A program made the position numbers and the translations under genes. A DNA stretch of 64,000 nucleotides from Aphanomyces cochlioides (Eukaryota; Oomycota; Saprolegniomycetes; Saprolegniales; Verrucalvaceae), in NCBI GenBank assembly GCA_019828595.1, contig JAHQRK010000021.1, positions 1,426,001 to 1,490,000 on the forward strand, in the 5' to 3' direction. The notes below the pieces were generated by a model, which had not been told where the DNA came from, ran no database searches, and worked only from the letters and a program-made list of their open reading frames with translations. This document shows, piece by piece, positions 30,664 through 42,467 of this stretch. Numbering within the stretch: the first letter of the stretch is position 1; each line of letters opens with the position of its first letter.

Positions 30664-30905
30664 TCAGGCTGATGAGTCGACGAGTTGACGGCTTGTGAGC
30701 ACTTTCAACAACTCATTGACAGCTGTGTCCCCAGAAAGGACACGCACTCCATCAAGGCAAGATTTGTTACCTTCTCCGGACCACGGGAAGAAGATTACGT
30801 CGCCCGTTCGACATGAATAGGCACGCTTTGCGGAGCTTCTTCCTGTCCTTCGCCTTGACTTCACTCAGATTTCTCCCATCTCTCACGCCGAGAAAGACTT
30901 GCACG
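30664..30905 (-). CDS. Possible small basic protein gene, exon structure unresolved
   Basis: Two coding-looking segments on the minus strand: one reads SEVKAKDRKKLRKACLFMS then GRRNLLPVVRR, and after a possible 48-nt GT-AG intron the other reads AVNELLKVLTSRQLVDSSA and stops at 30664. The result would be a small, very basic protein, but I could not find a start exon in compatible phase. Unrecognised; it may be spurious. The rest of the 600 bp between the kinase and EPG5 shows nothing else. Confidence 0.25.
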
Positions 30906-31056
30906 CACCTTTCTTACTGAGGATCTCTTAAGATCGACCAATCCCACATGTGAGAACAACATCTTTTTTAATTTCCAATTGTCCATACTAGAATCAAGAT
31001 ATAATAAAAGAAACCTACAACCGAAAACGGTTCTCCATTTTCACATTCCCCGCGCA

Positions 31057-34000
31057 ATGGCGACACTCGTGCGGAAAAAGCCGAAGTCTAAACGACAACA
31101 GGACCATCCTGCTTATCCTCTTGTAGCAAGTGGAGCACCGCACCGTGGAAATGGCTCAAATGTCAGGGAAGAACAAGAAATGAGCCCGATTAAGATCCAC
31201 GTTTCAGCAGACGAACTTTTGCTCATGGAAAACTTCAACGGTGGATCGAGTCCTGCTCCACCAAGCGCACCAGATCTCGATATTCTACGCGACAGTAAAC
31301 ATCTCGAGCAACTGGAAAACTGGGAAGCAATTATGACTGGAAGCCCAATGATACCTCCCGTGACGCAAACTCGACAACTTGAGGATTTTTCTTTGACAGG
31401 CGAGAATCCACCGTCGACACCAACGGATGAAGCTGCTAAGCCGACGATTGGCCTTTCTGACGGCCAATCGCCTCCACAAGATGCTACATTTCTCGTTGAT
31501 ACACCTCCAGTCCAAGAGAAGAAATACACAATGCCACCACCCAACATCACTATGGCTTCCGTTGCTGATCTGCTCGTACCTTCGGCTAGAGTAAGGCATT
31601 TGACAGCGCCTGTGTATCCAGTGTTGCAGCAGCTTAAGCCAATTGTGATCCCACAACGTATTCAAGTTGTTGTTGCAGATCGATACATCGAAACACCATT
31701 AGTGCCGTTGCAAGAGCTTCCACATGTCCCGTTGCAGCGTTTCGAGAAGGATGAATCCAACACCCACTTGCGAAACGATGCCTTTCGGCGCTTTGAACAA
31801 CGACAGCGCTTGATTGAACACACCCCAGACGACTTTTACAGACTTGTCGAAGCTTATCTCCACTTTGAACATGCACTTCGTCAAGCACATGCGCAATTGG
31901 CTCACCTCTGTAGTGATATTGAAGAGAAGCGTGCTAATGGTACCTCTACAAAGAAATACACGTGAGCTCACGCATTTTTTAGTGTGGACCATTGACTTCG
32001 ACACTGCAACGACAACAGCATTGTGTGGCGATCTGAAAACCATCGAAGAATCCGTCGAATTTCAAACTGCCAGCCTCAACACAGACTTGAAGGCTGCTCT
32101 AGCAACTCAATTAACTCACGTTCGACAACTTCGCACCGCCGAGGCCGCTTTACACCTGTATGATCGTGCTCTTGGTTACCTGCGCATTGAGCAGCACGTG
32201 GACGAGTTAGTTGCTGTTGGCGATGTCGATGCTCTTCAAGGATGTATGGACACACTCATTTTCTTCGAGAAAACCCTGGCCAAGAGCAACAAGAGCGACG
32301 GTGGGAATGGATTTGTGGTCCCTACATCAATTCGGCGAGGGCAGCTTTTGCTTGACAAAGACCAGACGAAGGTGCTGGTATGTCATGCCTGTCGCCACCG
32401 GAATCCAGCAATCCACCGCGTTATTTCATGTGCACGCTGTGATGCACTTTGCTTTGTCCCTCAAACAACCATTGCCCTGTCGTCTAAAGAGTGGCAGGCG
32501 GCCGTCGCTCAAGTCCGCCTTTCTATCCAGCATTGGCTCCACAGATGTATGTCGTCATTGCACACCGCTCCTGACCAAGGGATCGTGTTGTCATGGCTTC
32601 TCTCGCACCTGGTACACCTTCCGGCCTTAGCTGTTGAGCGCCAGTGGGCTGTAAGCTTTGTACAATTCCCTGCTCAATGGGATGAAGCAACATTGGATCT
32701 CTTTTTGGCAATGCTTCACCTGCTCTTCCACCCGCCTGTGCTCCCCATGCAGTATGCAAGTGATATTTCCCCAAACCAAGACGAACAGCAAGACGAATGG
32801 CTGCTAATGGAGCCACCCACCGCAGGCGAGCTGTCCTTGTCAGATGCCGATTACGTGCTACTGTGGAAGCAATTTCCACTCCGCAAAGCGTTGGAGCTTT
32901 GCACAAGCCTCAGTCATTCATCATACTCGCGATTGCTGTACCTTGTCAACGAGTGTACGATTGTCTTTGATAAATTCGCCGACTACGACCTGCTTGTTAC
33001 AGCAGTGTCTGAGGGATTGGGACTCATTTTGCAGACGGCTGCCACCCACCCAGGCTCTTTGTTTGACCAGCTCTTTCAAATTGGGCTGTTTGGAGTTGTC
33101 ATGGCTCGAAATGCTCACGTCTATGCCAGTCTACCATCTTGGAACTATTCGGCTCTCAGTCCAAGTGGCAAATGGGACGCGCTGTCAGCTTTCTTCTTCC
33201 AACCACAGCTACCTCAGGGTGTAAAAGCTTTTGTACCTTTCGAGTGCTTTTTGGCTGACCATCCATCTCTACGACAACGCCTCTACAAGGAAGTTGGGCG
33301 AAATGACGCGCTGCTACTAGCCATTGGCGTCCTTGCAAGCCACAGCGAATGGAGCGAGCTGGTTCAAGTTATCGTGCATGAACTCTACCTTTGCTTTGTC
33401 GCTACTAAATTGATGGAGGCTCATGTTCAAGTGTTGTCGTTGGTGTGCACCACACACCCCGTTGCGATGTCCCAGATCTTGGCTCTATTAGCACAGTATG
33501 AAGATGGAGTCGCGCTATTTCCACGTCTGCCTCTTCGTCTTTGGCACCCCAACGATGCTGACATGAATGTTTTGCATGCCTGGCTCATGCTTGACAACTT
33601 ATCCGATAAGAAGAGCCAACTGGCGAGAACTGTTCTCGATGCTCTCAATTGGGACTACCGAGACGATGGTCTTTTAGCTATTCACCCTACTCTTCATCGC
33701 CAAGTAGCGCTGCTTCTTGTTGAAGCAACGATGCACCATCAGTCCAATCAGTCTTGGGGACGACTTGTGACCTTTGATTTTAGAAGCTGGAGCTGGCCCT
33801 TGGTTTTAAAATTGCAAGTTTACTCCAAGCAATATCAACCATACCTGCCTCTGATTAAGCTCGACATGGACTTGACGAAAGAGGCCATGATTCTGCGTCG
33901 CTACACCAAGAGTATTCCTCAAAGCCATATAATCCTCGGAAAAGCTGAACAATCGATCGATCTGAAGAGCTGTATTTCTTTTGTCGATTCATCGTCAGTC

Positions 34001-37000
34001 ACTACTGCCTCGACATATGTTGCCCCCATTGATGACGATGAAGATGTGATCCCATTACCTCAAATGGAGCCCATTGTACTGTATGCGGTCTGTCAGTTGA
34101 CGAACCATTTGCTTTCCAGTTGCATTGACAAGTATGCACCACTTCTATCATTACTTGTCGATCATGGTCGTCCCCTGGCCGTTCTTCTTATCCTCGAGAA
34201 CATTCTCCCTGCTTTATCTCTCTCCCCACTATCACAAGATGATGTGGCGAAATTCATCAAGAACTACATGGAACACAACAACGACTGGCGATCTGTTGTT
34301 GCTGTCCTTGAGAAGAATCTTTACTTTGTGGCCGATGCATCAAAGACGACTATCATACAACAATGTCTTACTGATCGAGACGGCTCCGTTACAATCAACC
34401 AAATCCTCCCGGTGGTGCTGTCGACCCTCGAACAAAGTCTCTGTCTCCACCCTGCCATTGTCCCTGCACTTGTCGATCAACTGCCTACAACGTGGCTTCA
34501 GTACGCTCTCTCATCCTTCGTAAGCCTGAAAAGCTCAGTCATGAAGCAAAACAAGAACGTCGTCCACGAAGTGCGCTCCCTAATCCAACGCCAATACGAA
34601 CAAACAGGACACACATCCAACCTTTTGCTATACTGGCTTGTGGTGATTTTGGGCATCCCTAAGTGGTCTGACGTTGCTGTGTATCGTGAGCTTGTCGACA
34701 CAATTATCCATTGCGCCATTGCCCATAATCCCCACGCCTTGGTTGAGCTTGAAACGCCATTCAGCCTTTACCTCGATCACATGTGCCTTGTCTTCCCAAC
34801 GAGCTCCCTGAGCTTTATTTCTGGAATCGCCCAGTCGAGCTATGCTTCAATGATCTTTGGAGATGCGAAACCAAAGGAAATGTACCTTGCTTTCCTCTCA
34901 CTTCTCGTGGAAATCCGCAAAGAGAAGGAGCTCTTTAAAGCCCTAGGACATATAGTCCTGAAATCGAAACTTAAAGTCAAGAGTCTCGATACTCTTCGGG
35001 CTAAAGGGCGACTGGCGACGGAATTGTACGTGTTTGGAATTGACACATCTCAGCCAACATTGTATGGTCATGTGGATCTTCAATTCCAACAATGGACAGG
35101 ACTCAAACTGTTTAAGGTGGCTTCGTTTCTTGTGCACAGCGATCATCCGATTGATTTGCTCTTGTGGCAGCTTTTCTTTGCTCTTTACTTTGCCTCGGTG
35201 GGGTCAGAATACTTTGGCTACATGATGCTGGAATTGGAGCCCAAGATGCGCAAAGCCTTGCAAGGCAAGTGCCGCTCACTTTCAAACACCTACTCCGCCA
35301 AAGTTCTTCATCATAAGAGTGCTCCAACCTATGGCGAGCTAGCTCGCATCTTTGCTGCCATGGAGACCTGGCTTGAAAACCCTGACGTCTCTAGTTGGCT
35401 TCGCCAAGTCGACCATCTCCCGAGCCATTATTGCTCGAGTTATCTCAAGCAAATTTTGGGATTGAGCCAAATTCTGCTTCACACGAGTCAAGTGATTGAG
35501 ATGCATACCAAGACGATTTGGGAAGAGATAGCTCCTTACATGTGGCTTCGTTTGTGTGATTTCCAGGAGGTAATTCCGTCTCAAGATGAAGACGCGACAA
35601 ACGACGACACAAATAGCTCGAACGTCGTACCGCAGTTGACGATTACAGCACCCCTGCCTTTCCACACACCAAAATACTATCGTTTCTCACCTGTCATCAC
35701 TCCAGATACACTCGGATCGTTGCAATTGAGTCGACAACCCTTTTTCGATCGTGCAACATTGTATGCCGATATTTTATCCCAGCTCATGACTCTCGAGGCT
35801 GAATTCTTTGACCATCTCGACGGCTTGTATCAGCCAAAGCATCGCGTGATCAACACAAGTCGCCCTTGCGATGGTCAACAGAACCAACCATGCAAACGCC
35901 CGAGTGCTTTACATCTCGAGTACACCGAATGGACTGTCGATACAAACCGCCAGGAGCGACTAGATCAATTCCGCGTTCAGTGTGCCAAACTAGATCTTTG
36001 GGACCAGTTGCCAGTGCAAACGATGATGGAACGGCCACTTTACCTACAGCTTTCGTCATTGGATGTCCAAGTATGCTACCAAATCCTCCTTGTGGACCAA
36101 ATCGTGCGACTTGTCACCTCCCAAGACCATAAAGAAATTGGTGTTCAGTGGTTTCATGCCCTTGTTGAGCTCGACTCAAAGCAAACACGTTTGTTTTCAC
36201 CTTTCCAAGAAGTCTTATGGCGCAGTATTAAAGCTCTCGGTATGACTTTCATCAAAGTTGACGCTGAAGAAACTAGCGGCCTTTTGCGCTTTATGCTTCA
36301 AGATGCTGCACGTGTCTGTCTCCTCGCAGATTGCTTCTTTCCCAATCAAACACCAACACGCTTCGTTGAGTACTTCGCCAACATCATGTACCAGACCGAA
36401 CACTTGGATCCAATCGACCGCCTGGAGCTGCTCGCACGATTTGACGTTGCACTCTGGCTCGAACACGATCCAATTCTCTTTGACCGTGACACGTTATTGT
36501 CGATCACTTTGGCGGAACTGGTTCTGAACCCCGCGATCGAAAAAGAGATCCTCCGAATGCACGCTAAGACTATCCATCTCCTTGGGGCGCATTACCTTGA
36601 CGATCACATTGACAAAATCCTTTGTGCTCTTCTTGGGGTTTATGACGTGCATTACGCCTCAGACCTTCACACCATGCGCGCATACTTTGAAACTCCAGCT
36701 ACACAAACTCAAGCTCTTGATTTGTCTATTTGGCAGGCGCTGCTCAACATTCCTTCAGTCTGCTGGTCGTCGTGTTCTGTTCTCCCTCAGCTTGTCGAAC
36801 GCGTCACGCAGTTTGTCCTTCATGCTCGTGCCAAGGCACATACAGCCGCCGCGAAAAAGGATTCCCTCCTGTCAAGTGGCATGGAAATGTATCCAATATT
36901 GCAATGGCACAATAAAGGCATCCTCAAACCAATGTGCGATCTGATACTCGTCTGGATCAAAGCGCAACCGACAGCTGAGATCTTGTGGATGACAGCTACC

Positions 37001-39115
37001 AAGCTCTTTGAAGCTTACCTTACGGTGAGATGCACCTCTCTGACGTTTCTTATTTTAACTTCGCGTAGGTGCTATACACTCCAGGATCTTCAGTCGATGC
37101 CTCAACCATCTTGGGGCCATGGCCTTCCACTGAAGCCGCTGTCGATGCCGCTCAGCTCATGTGCAATGCGTTGCAAGCTGCCTTTGGCATGTATTTGGAT
37201 CTACCAGGAGCTACACTAGATTGTGTGTGGTATTTCTACCTCCGCTGTCTGTTGCCTCATGCATCAGACGCACTCGCGAAGAACTATTATGCAGTTTTGA
37301 GCCGACTTCCTTGGGATACGTGGACACTGTCGGAAGAAACGCTGAACGAAATGAAGGACGGGCTGACAAGTGCCAACCACGTATTGCACAAGACTGGCGT
37401 CAGCTTTAAGTATCAGTCCACGCTTCGACCGCATGTGCTTTTGCTCTTTCGCGACATCATCCGCCAAGTTCCATGGAGTCGCATCGTTGATGAATACCTC
37501 GCGACACAACCACCCCATGTAACAAGCTCCTTCTACATCAAATACCACGTCCTCATTTCACAAATGCTGCTGCTGCTTGAGAGCCCCACAACTGATTCTG
37601 TTTTTAAGCAATGCCAGCCTCTTAGCCGTCCTGTCAAAGTCGCTGAAGTCGAAGCCATTTGCAATGGCACGTCTGCGCTTGTGCTACACCCTTCAGTTCT
37701 GTGCGTTGCGCCAACCTCCGATGCCACCCCACGTTTCTACGCAACTTTTCGACTCCTGCTCAGCCTCTGTGGTTTGGATCTCACTGTCGTCTCTGGCGAT
37801 GAACTGAAAAAAGCCAGCTCTGTCTTGCACTGCCTCGGCCTTTTCCTCCATCCAGCCGCGTCCGAATGGAAGCAGACGTTTTCAGCCTTTGAATCGACTT
37901 TGCTAGGTCTTGTCCAGGCAGCTCTGCATGCAATCTTCGACCTGCTTTCGCTCCTTCAAGCACAACTCGAGACGATCCAAATGACATTTAAAGCTGAACA
38001 CATCACTGCCCTCCTTGTCGATGTGTTCAAGCTATGCAACTTGCCCCTTGTCGCTCAAGCCACAAGCCAGCCACTTGATGTCTGTGCATGGATGGAGCTA
38101 GAGGCCAAATTAACAAATCCTGTCCCTGTCTCCATGCAGGAATGCACAATGCTTTCGATGGACAAGTGCAACGGCCTCAGTCTTGTTGGATGGCAGATGC
38201 TCTGGCAGTTCGCTGGGCTCTCCAAGAGCTTAGGAGCCATTTGCCAAGCAGTGGCATCGGTCTCAATCTTGAGTCAACTAACAGAGCGCCATTTGGACCA
38301 GTGGAAGATGGCAACATGGACACAGCTAAAATTGCCCGAGCTCAGTCAAGAAGACCTTGTGGCGATGAGTCTCAAGCAACAATGCTGGCTTACTCTTGTA
38401 GCCGTGGCCAAATCACAGCGAGTCGTCGAAGAAGACGTTCAACGCCAACTGCAGACATCAATGCGCATGAATGAGTGGATGGAGGAAATCGCGGGGGCTC
38501 CACGAGTGGCGGGGGAAGCCAAGCTCATCGGCCTCGTCGTCACCTTACTCAAGCGTCAATTGTACATGCCAAGCGTGGCACTGAGTTTCAAACGGGACAT
38601 GTTGGCACGGGTAAGAAATTTTGTTTTGAGTCTAGACGATGTATGAAACTATTACGTAGATGAGCAAAGCGTGCTGGGCAATGGGAGACGCGCGGCTCCT
38701 GTCGAATGGACTGGATGCAGTTCAGAAGGCCATGGGCTTCAGCTTCATGAATTCGTTTGGCAAGTATGTTATATACTCTTATGCAAATGCAGAGGCTGAA
38801 CACACGTGTAGACTCAAATACGGCCCCGATCTTCACGCGGCAATGCTCGCGCTCTGCTTATTTATGCGAGTGAATAGCCGCAAGGCAGCCGCGCTACGAC
38901 TGGACTACGGTGCACCGCTTGAGGTGTCCAAAAAGACCTCGAAGCTTATTAAATCGATGGAAGGCATGACCGAGCGGAAGGACGTGCTGTTGTGGAGCAT
39001 TACCTTCTGCTTAGACCCCAAGCACTGCCTGCGAGACGTCGACGAGTTTGTGAAAGTGCTCATATCGGAGCTGTTTCCAAATCACGTATGGCTCCTATCA
39101 ATAGGGGAAGAGTAG
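31057..39115 (+). CDS. EPG5: Ectopic P granules protein 5 homologue (autophagy tether)
   Basis: Rab7 effector that tethers autophagosomes to late endosomes/lysosomes in animals. Predicted 2624 aa from exons 31057-31939, 31983-37024, 37069-38610, 38660-38763 and 38812-39115 (introns of 43, 44, 49, 44/48-nt class). Animal EPG5 is about 2580 aa, so the length is full. Support: a disordered Pro-rich N-terminus, then helical sequence with blocks like animal EPG5, such as LPLRLWHPNDADMNVLHAWL followed by SQLARTVLDALNW and LHRQVALLLVEA, the block STLRPHVLLLFRDIIRQVPW, and a C-terminus LDPKHCLRDVDEFVKVLISEL matching the HCLxDGxxFLxLLVNxLxP ending. Oddities: about residues 428-449 hold a CxxC-x12-CxxC zinc-ribbon-like insertion (CHAC ... 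CARC). The start at 31057 is preferred over an upstream in-frame ATG at 30979. The last intron is a multiple of three, so retention would stay in frame. Confidence 0.85.
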
Positions 39116-39125
39116 ATTGAAAAAA

Positions 39126-39593
39126 TTACAATTCCTTCTTGTCTTCTTCAGCCACAGCGGCTTCTTCTTGCTTCGCATTCGGGTCGTTGCGCTCCGTGGT
39201 GAGAACCAAATGCCATCCGAATTGCGTCTTGACTTTGTGGATTTTGCCCACAGCTTCTTCAAAGACAACCTTGTCGAATTCAGGGACCATTTGGCCACGT
39301 CCGAACGTTCCCAAGGCTCCTCCGCCACGAGCACCGCTGGGGCACTTGCTGTGCGTCTTGGCCAAATCAGCAAAGAGCTTCAATTGGGCATCCGAGCCAT
39401 CGGCAGTCTTGTGGAGCTGAGCCAACAAATCATCGACTTCGTCTTCCGTGTTCACCAAGATATGGCTGGCACTGGCAGAGGCACCTCCTCCTCCTCCCCA
39501 CGAGGACACGACGTTGAAGAGCGCAAAGAGAACGACGGCAGCCAAGACAATCCACTTCATGTTGTTTTCGACAAAGGACAACAATTCCATCAA
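39126..39593 (-). CDS. Membrane-anchored parvulin-type prolyl isomerase
   Basis: Predicted 155-aa intronless protein. Residues 12-30 (MKWIVLAAVVLFALFNVVSS) are a signal anchor, followed by a Gly-rich spacer. The rotamase/PpiC domain then begins ASHILVNTEDEVDDLLAQL, with FADLAKTHSKCPSGARGG, LGTFGRGQMVPEFDKVVF and VKTQFGWHLVLTTER, all core parvulin motifs (HILV, G-x-L-G-x-F-x-x-G-x-M-V-x-x-F, G-x-H). The C-terminus is KKEL, resembling the ER retrieval signal KDEL, which with the single N-terminal TM suggests an ER-lumenal folding enzyme. The stop lies 10 bp from the EPG5 stop (convergent), and a transposon sits 52 bp upstream of the start. Confidence 0.85.
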   Translation of the reverse strand: MMELLSFVENNMKWIVLAAVVLFALFNVVSSWGGGGGASASASHILVNTEDEVDDLLAQLHKTADGSDAQLKLFADLAKTHSKCPSGARGGGALGTFGRGQMVPEFDKVVFEEAVGKIHKVKTQFGWHLVLTTERNDPNAKQEEAAVAEEDKKEL

Positions 39594-39645
39594 GATGGTT
39601 TCTGTCCTCTCGTGTGGATATTGACCATCAAAATATTAATTAATA

Positions 39646-39755
39646 CAGGTAAATGTTTATCTTGATGTTTGTATTGTCGTTTTCACATTCTTTGAGAAAA
39701 TGAAAACATTTTATTTTCATATAAATATATTTCAACGTGTATCCGGATTCGGATA
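39646..39755 (+). repeat. Left imperfect terminal inverted repeat of the transposon
   Basis: Starts CAGGTAAATG after the target TA and includes TTTTCACATTCTTTG and, at 39740-39748, TATCCGGAT, 21 bp before the transposase ATG. It is imperfectly complementary to 42458-42567. Confidence 0.65.
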
Positions 39756-39768
39756 CTTTCGAATATTC

Positions 39769-40872
39769 ATGCCTGGCGGTGGCCGTGGACGGAGAGGCAT
39801 GTGGAATACACGCCGCCTCCAGCAAATTGCCTTCGACTTGTATTACGCTGGGTCGGATATATCCACGATCAAGAAGTACATGCCTCTGGAAATGGGAAAA
39901 TCAACAATTTATCGTTGTATATCCCATTTCAAGCTCTTTGGGGAGATACCTTGTGTTACAAAGCAACATCAAATACCAATACATCGTCGACGTCTACTCG
40001 AGAACGACATAGAGGCTCTTGGGGGTATTGTCGAAGCCAAACCGCATCTCTACTTAGACGAAATACAGGAACTGCTATTCCTCCGTACTGGAGGCTCATA
40101 CTCCACTGCCACCATCCACCGATCCTTGCAATTTCTGGGTTACACTCTTCAAGTGCTTAGTTCAAGAGCTGCCCAACAAGATGCTGTTGCTCGGGCAATG
40201 TTTATGGATGCTGTTCGACGATATGACCCCAAAAGTCTCGTTTTTGTCGATGAGACATACAAAGGAAGAAATAATGCTCGACGGCGCCGAGGTTGGGGTA
40301 TACGTGGAGCAAAAAATTGTGTCAGCGAAATTTTTGACCCCACAGGGGAAACTCGATACTGCATGATTGCTGCAGCAGACGAAAATGGTTTCATTCCTGA
40401 AGCTTGTCAATTGGTGTATCGTAAGACTTCCTCTGACGACAACGATGCAAGCCATGGAACTGTTGATACTGAGGGTTTTCTATTTTGGGCTGAAAAATAT
40501 CTGCTGCCTTGTTTGGGGAATTATTTGTTGAATGAGCCCCGAAGTGTCGTTGTGATCGATAATTCTACAATTCATCATGATCCACGTTTTGAAGACCTTG
40601 TATCCTCAGTGGGAGGAATTGTTCTGTACACTGCCCCGTTTTCACCTGACTTGATGCCTATCGAATATTGCTTTCATTCTTACAAGTCGTCGCTAAAGAG
40701 GAACTCTCACATGGCTAAATCAAATGCGTGGGAGGCCCACATCGAAGCTTTGGATTCGGTGGACTCAATAAAGATGGGAAACTACATGCATCAATGTGGC
40801 CTTGACGTACCAGATATTGAAGACACAATTAATGAAGCTGCAATTATCATGCTTATTGCTGATGAAATATAG
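39769..40872 (+). CDS. Tc1/mariner-like DDE transposase
   Basis: Predicted 367 aa, intact. The ATG at 39769 (MPGGGRGRRG) is chosen because the in-frame upstream ATG at 39700 lies inside the terminal repeat. Residues 10-80 form a helix-turn-helix region (QQIAFDLYYAGSDISTI, MGKSTIYRCISHFK). The catalytic core shows the IS630/Tc1 pattern: VFVDET (Asp161), VVVIDNSTIHH (Asp264) and SPDLMPIEYCF (Glu299), giving DD34E spacing between the second Asp and the Glu. An ADENGF segment and a C-terminal helical region follow. All three catalytic acids are present. Together with the terminal repeats and TA duplication this marks an element that could still be autonomous. Confidence 0.9.
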   Translation: MPGGGRGRRGMWNTRRLQQIAFDLYYAGSDISTIKKYMPLEMGKSTIYRCISHFKLFGEIPCVTKQHQIPIHRRRLLENDIEALGGIVEAKPHLYLDEIQELLFLRTGGSYSTATIHRSLQFLGYTLQVLSSRAAQQDAVARAMFMDAVRRYDPKSLVFVDETYKGRNNARRRRGWGIRGAKNCVSEIFDPTGETRYCMIAAADENGFIPEACQLVYRKTSSDDNDASHGTVDTEGFLFWAEKYLLPCLGNYLLNEPRSVVVIDNSTIHHDPRFEDLVSSVGGIVLYTAPFSPDLMPIEYCFHSYKSSLKRNSHMAKSNAWEAHIEALDSVDSIKMGNYMHQCGLDVPDIEDTINEAAIIMLIADEI

Positions 40873-40892
40873 AATTGAGAGCGATGAAAGCG

Positions 40893-42467
40893 TTAATCAG
40901 CAATAAAAACAAAGCCGAGTTCTTCCATGGATTGATACTCTTCAACAAATCGTAGTGCATTTGTATGACTGTCGTTTGTGCTTGTTGAGGCTTTGATTAG
41001 CGATGTCAGAATTACTTTGTTTCGAGCATGCAATAAATTGTGTACCATTCGTCGTAAGTCATGACTGGACAAGAGGTTGTCATTTTTCGCTTGCTTTGCG
41101 ATATGATGCAGCTTGGCGATAAATTCATGCGACTGAAGGTCGATCTCACGAGTTTTTAGGTGAACCAAAGTGGCAAGCGAATCAGCAAGGCTTTTGTTTT
41201 GTTGTTCAGGGACAAATCCAGGAAGCTTTTGTGATCCTGTTTGGGGGGGAAATTTTCCACGTGCTGGAAGGGGACCATCGCCACATGCCTTCTGAGCCGT
41301 GCGGTGTTCCCAATCAGGAAAAATAATATCGTCAAACAATTGTACCATATCGCCAGCATCCAACATGGCCCCATACTTCACTGTTCGGGTGGCATGCTGG
41401 TTAAAAAAATTGACCAAAAATGCAGCATGTTTCGCGTGAGACCCATGTTGGAGAGGGCTAATGTTGTGTTCATAAATGACTTGAACAACTCGCTCCGCAA
41501 TGCTCATGGCTATCTTGCTATCGGCACTAGCTTTTCGGTTCGAGTCAACAACATCGGCAGCCATTGGTATTGAGACATCACGTTGTGAAAATCTAGTTTC
41601 TCCATCTGGACAAACCGTGACCATGACGTCTTCAGTCATGACGCCACTGTCGAAGGCGAAAGTTAGAGTTTTTACACAGCCAAGAACTGGAGCCGATCGT
41701 ACAATTTGGCGCAACATTCTTGTGTCAGACACCAACTCCATCTTCGTGCCACCGCCACAAGCTTTGTAAAGTCCCCCATTTTCTTGATCAACATGACGTA
41801 GAGTGTCGCGTGATCGATCATTGCCTGAGTGCAAATGCTCAAGCAGCTCAACTCTAAAGTCCCCCAATGACAAATCTCGAATAATTCTCTGCTCGTCGTA
41901 GTCGATCGACAACACCGGTGCTTTTGATCCATTCACAATCTTCCCGGAACGTAATTCTCGTGATGCTCGACGTGTCTTGCCTTCATGAAAATAAACAGGC
42001 TCACGTAGAACAACTTGGACAATAATCTTGTTGTATTTGCTGGGAGTCCCGTCGTCAGATATCAGCACTCGGCGCTTCAGATGTTTTTTCATCCAAAGAA
42101 GAATATCGACTTCGTGGCGAGATATCCCTTGAGAGGGGAATTGAGCTAGAAACTGCTCCCAGTCCTCATTTGAGGATATAGGAGTACGATGTCGTTTTGG
42201 ACCCCCTGGCCATCGAGCAAAAACCAAGATGCCTGGCCGAAAATATGTCGACTCTTCCTTCCAAACGGGATCATCATTGGAGGCATAGAATGCCAATAAA
42301 GTCGCATGGATATCCAACGCTGTGGCGTCATTTGGAGTCAAAGTTGAGTGGTACCGTTTACTCTTGAATTGTTGGAAAGATGGAGTGTCGGAAGTGCTTG
42401 TGAAGACGTTGAAGACGAATGCGGCTTCATCCATTTTGGCGCCGCACGAAAGTGTGCCTTTCCACAT
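40893..42467 (-). CDS. Accessory gene of the Tc1-like transposon, unknown function
   Basis: Predicted 524 aa from the ATG at 42467 (MWKGTLSCGAK; an ATG at 42434 gives 513 aa). The frame continues upstream to 42617 but that lies outside the transposon end, so an internal start is preferred. The protein is intact, with blocks such as DEDWEQFLAQFPSQGISRHE-like SSNEDWEQFLAQFP, VDILLWMKKHLKRRVLI, KYNKIIVQVVLREPVYF and MVQLFDDIIFPDWEH. No family recognised; no zinc-finger or DDE triad seen. Its position within the repeats, tail-to-tail with the transposase, implies it moves with the element. A DNA-binding or regulatory role is inference. TATCCGGAT (read on this strand) at 42480-42472 sits 5 bp before the start, mirroring the transposase gene. 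Confidence 0.7.
   Translation of the reverse strand: MWKGTLSCGAKMDEAAFVFNVFTSTSDTPSFQQFKSKRYHSTLTPNDATALDIHATLLAFYASNDDPVWKEESTYFRPGILVFARWPGGPKRHRTPISSNEDWEQFLAQFPSQGISRHEVDILLWMKKHLKRRVLISDDGTPSKYNKIIVQVVLREPVYFHEGKTRRASRELRSGKIVNGSKAPVLSIDYDEQRIIRDLSLGDFRVELLEHLHSGNDRSRDTLRHVDQENGGLYKACGGGTKMELVSDTRMLRQIVRSAPVLGCVKTLTFAFDSGVMTEDVMVTVCPDGETRFSQRDVSIPMAADVVDSNRKASADSKIAMSIAERVVQVIYEHNISPLQHGSHAKHAAFLVNFFNQHATRTVKYGAMLDAGDMVQLFDDIIFPDWEHRTAQKACGDGPLPARGKFPPQTGSQKLPGFVPEQQNKSLADSLATLVHLKTREIDLQSHEFIAKLHHIAKQAKNDNLLSSHDLRRMVHNLLHARNKVILTSLIKASTSTNDSHTNALRFVEEYQSMEELGFVFIAD

Noticed and set aside
31945..31982. 21-nt intron at the first EPG5 junction (AC|GTGAGC...TTTAG)
   Set aside because: An upstream donor at 31940 gives a normal 43-nt intron in the correct phase.
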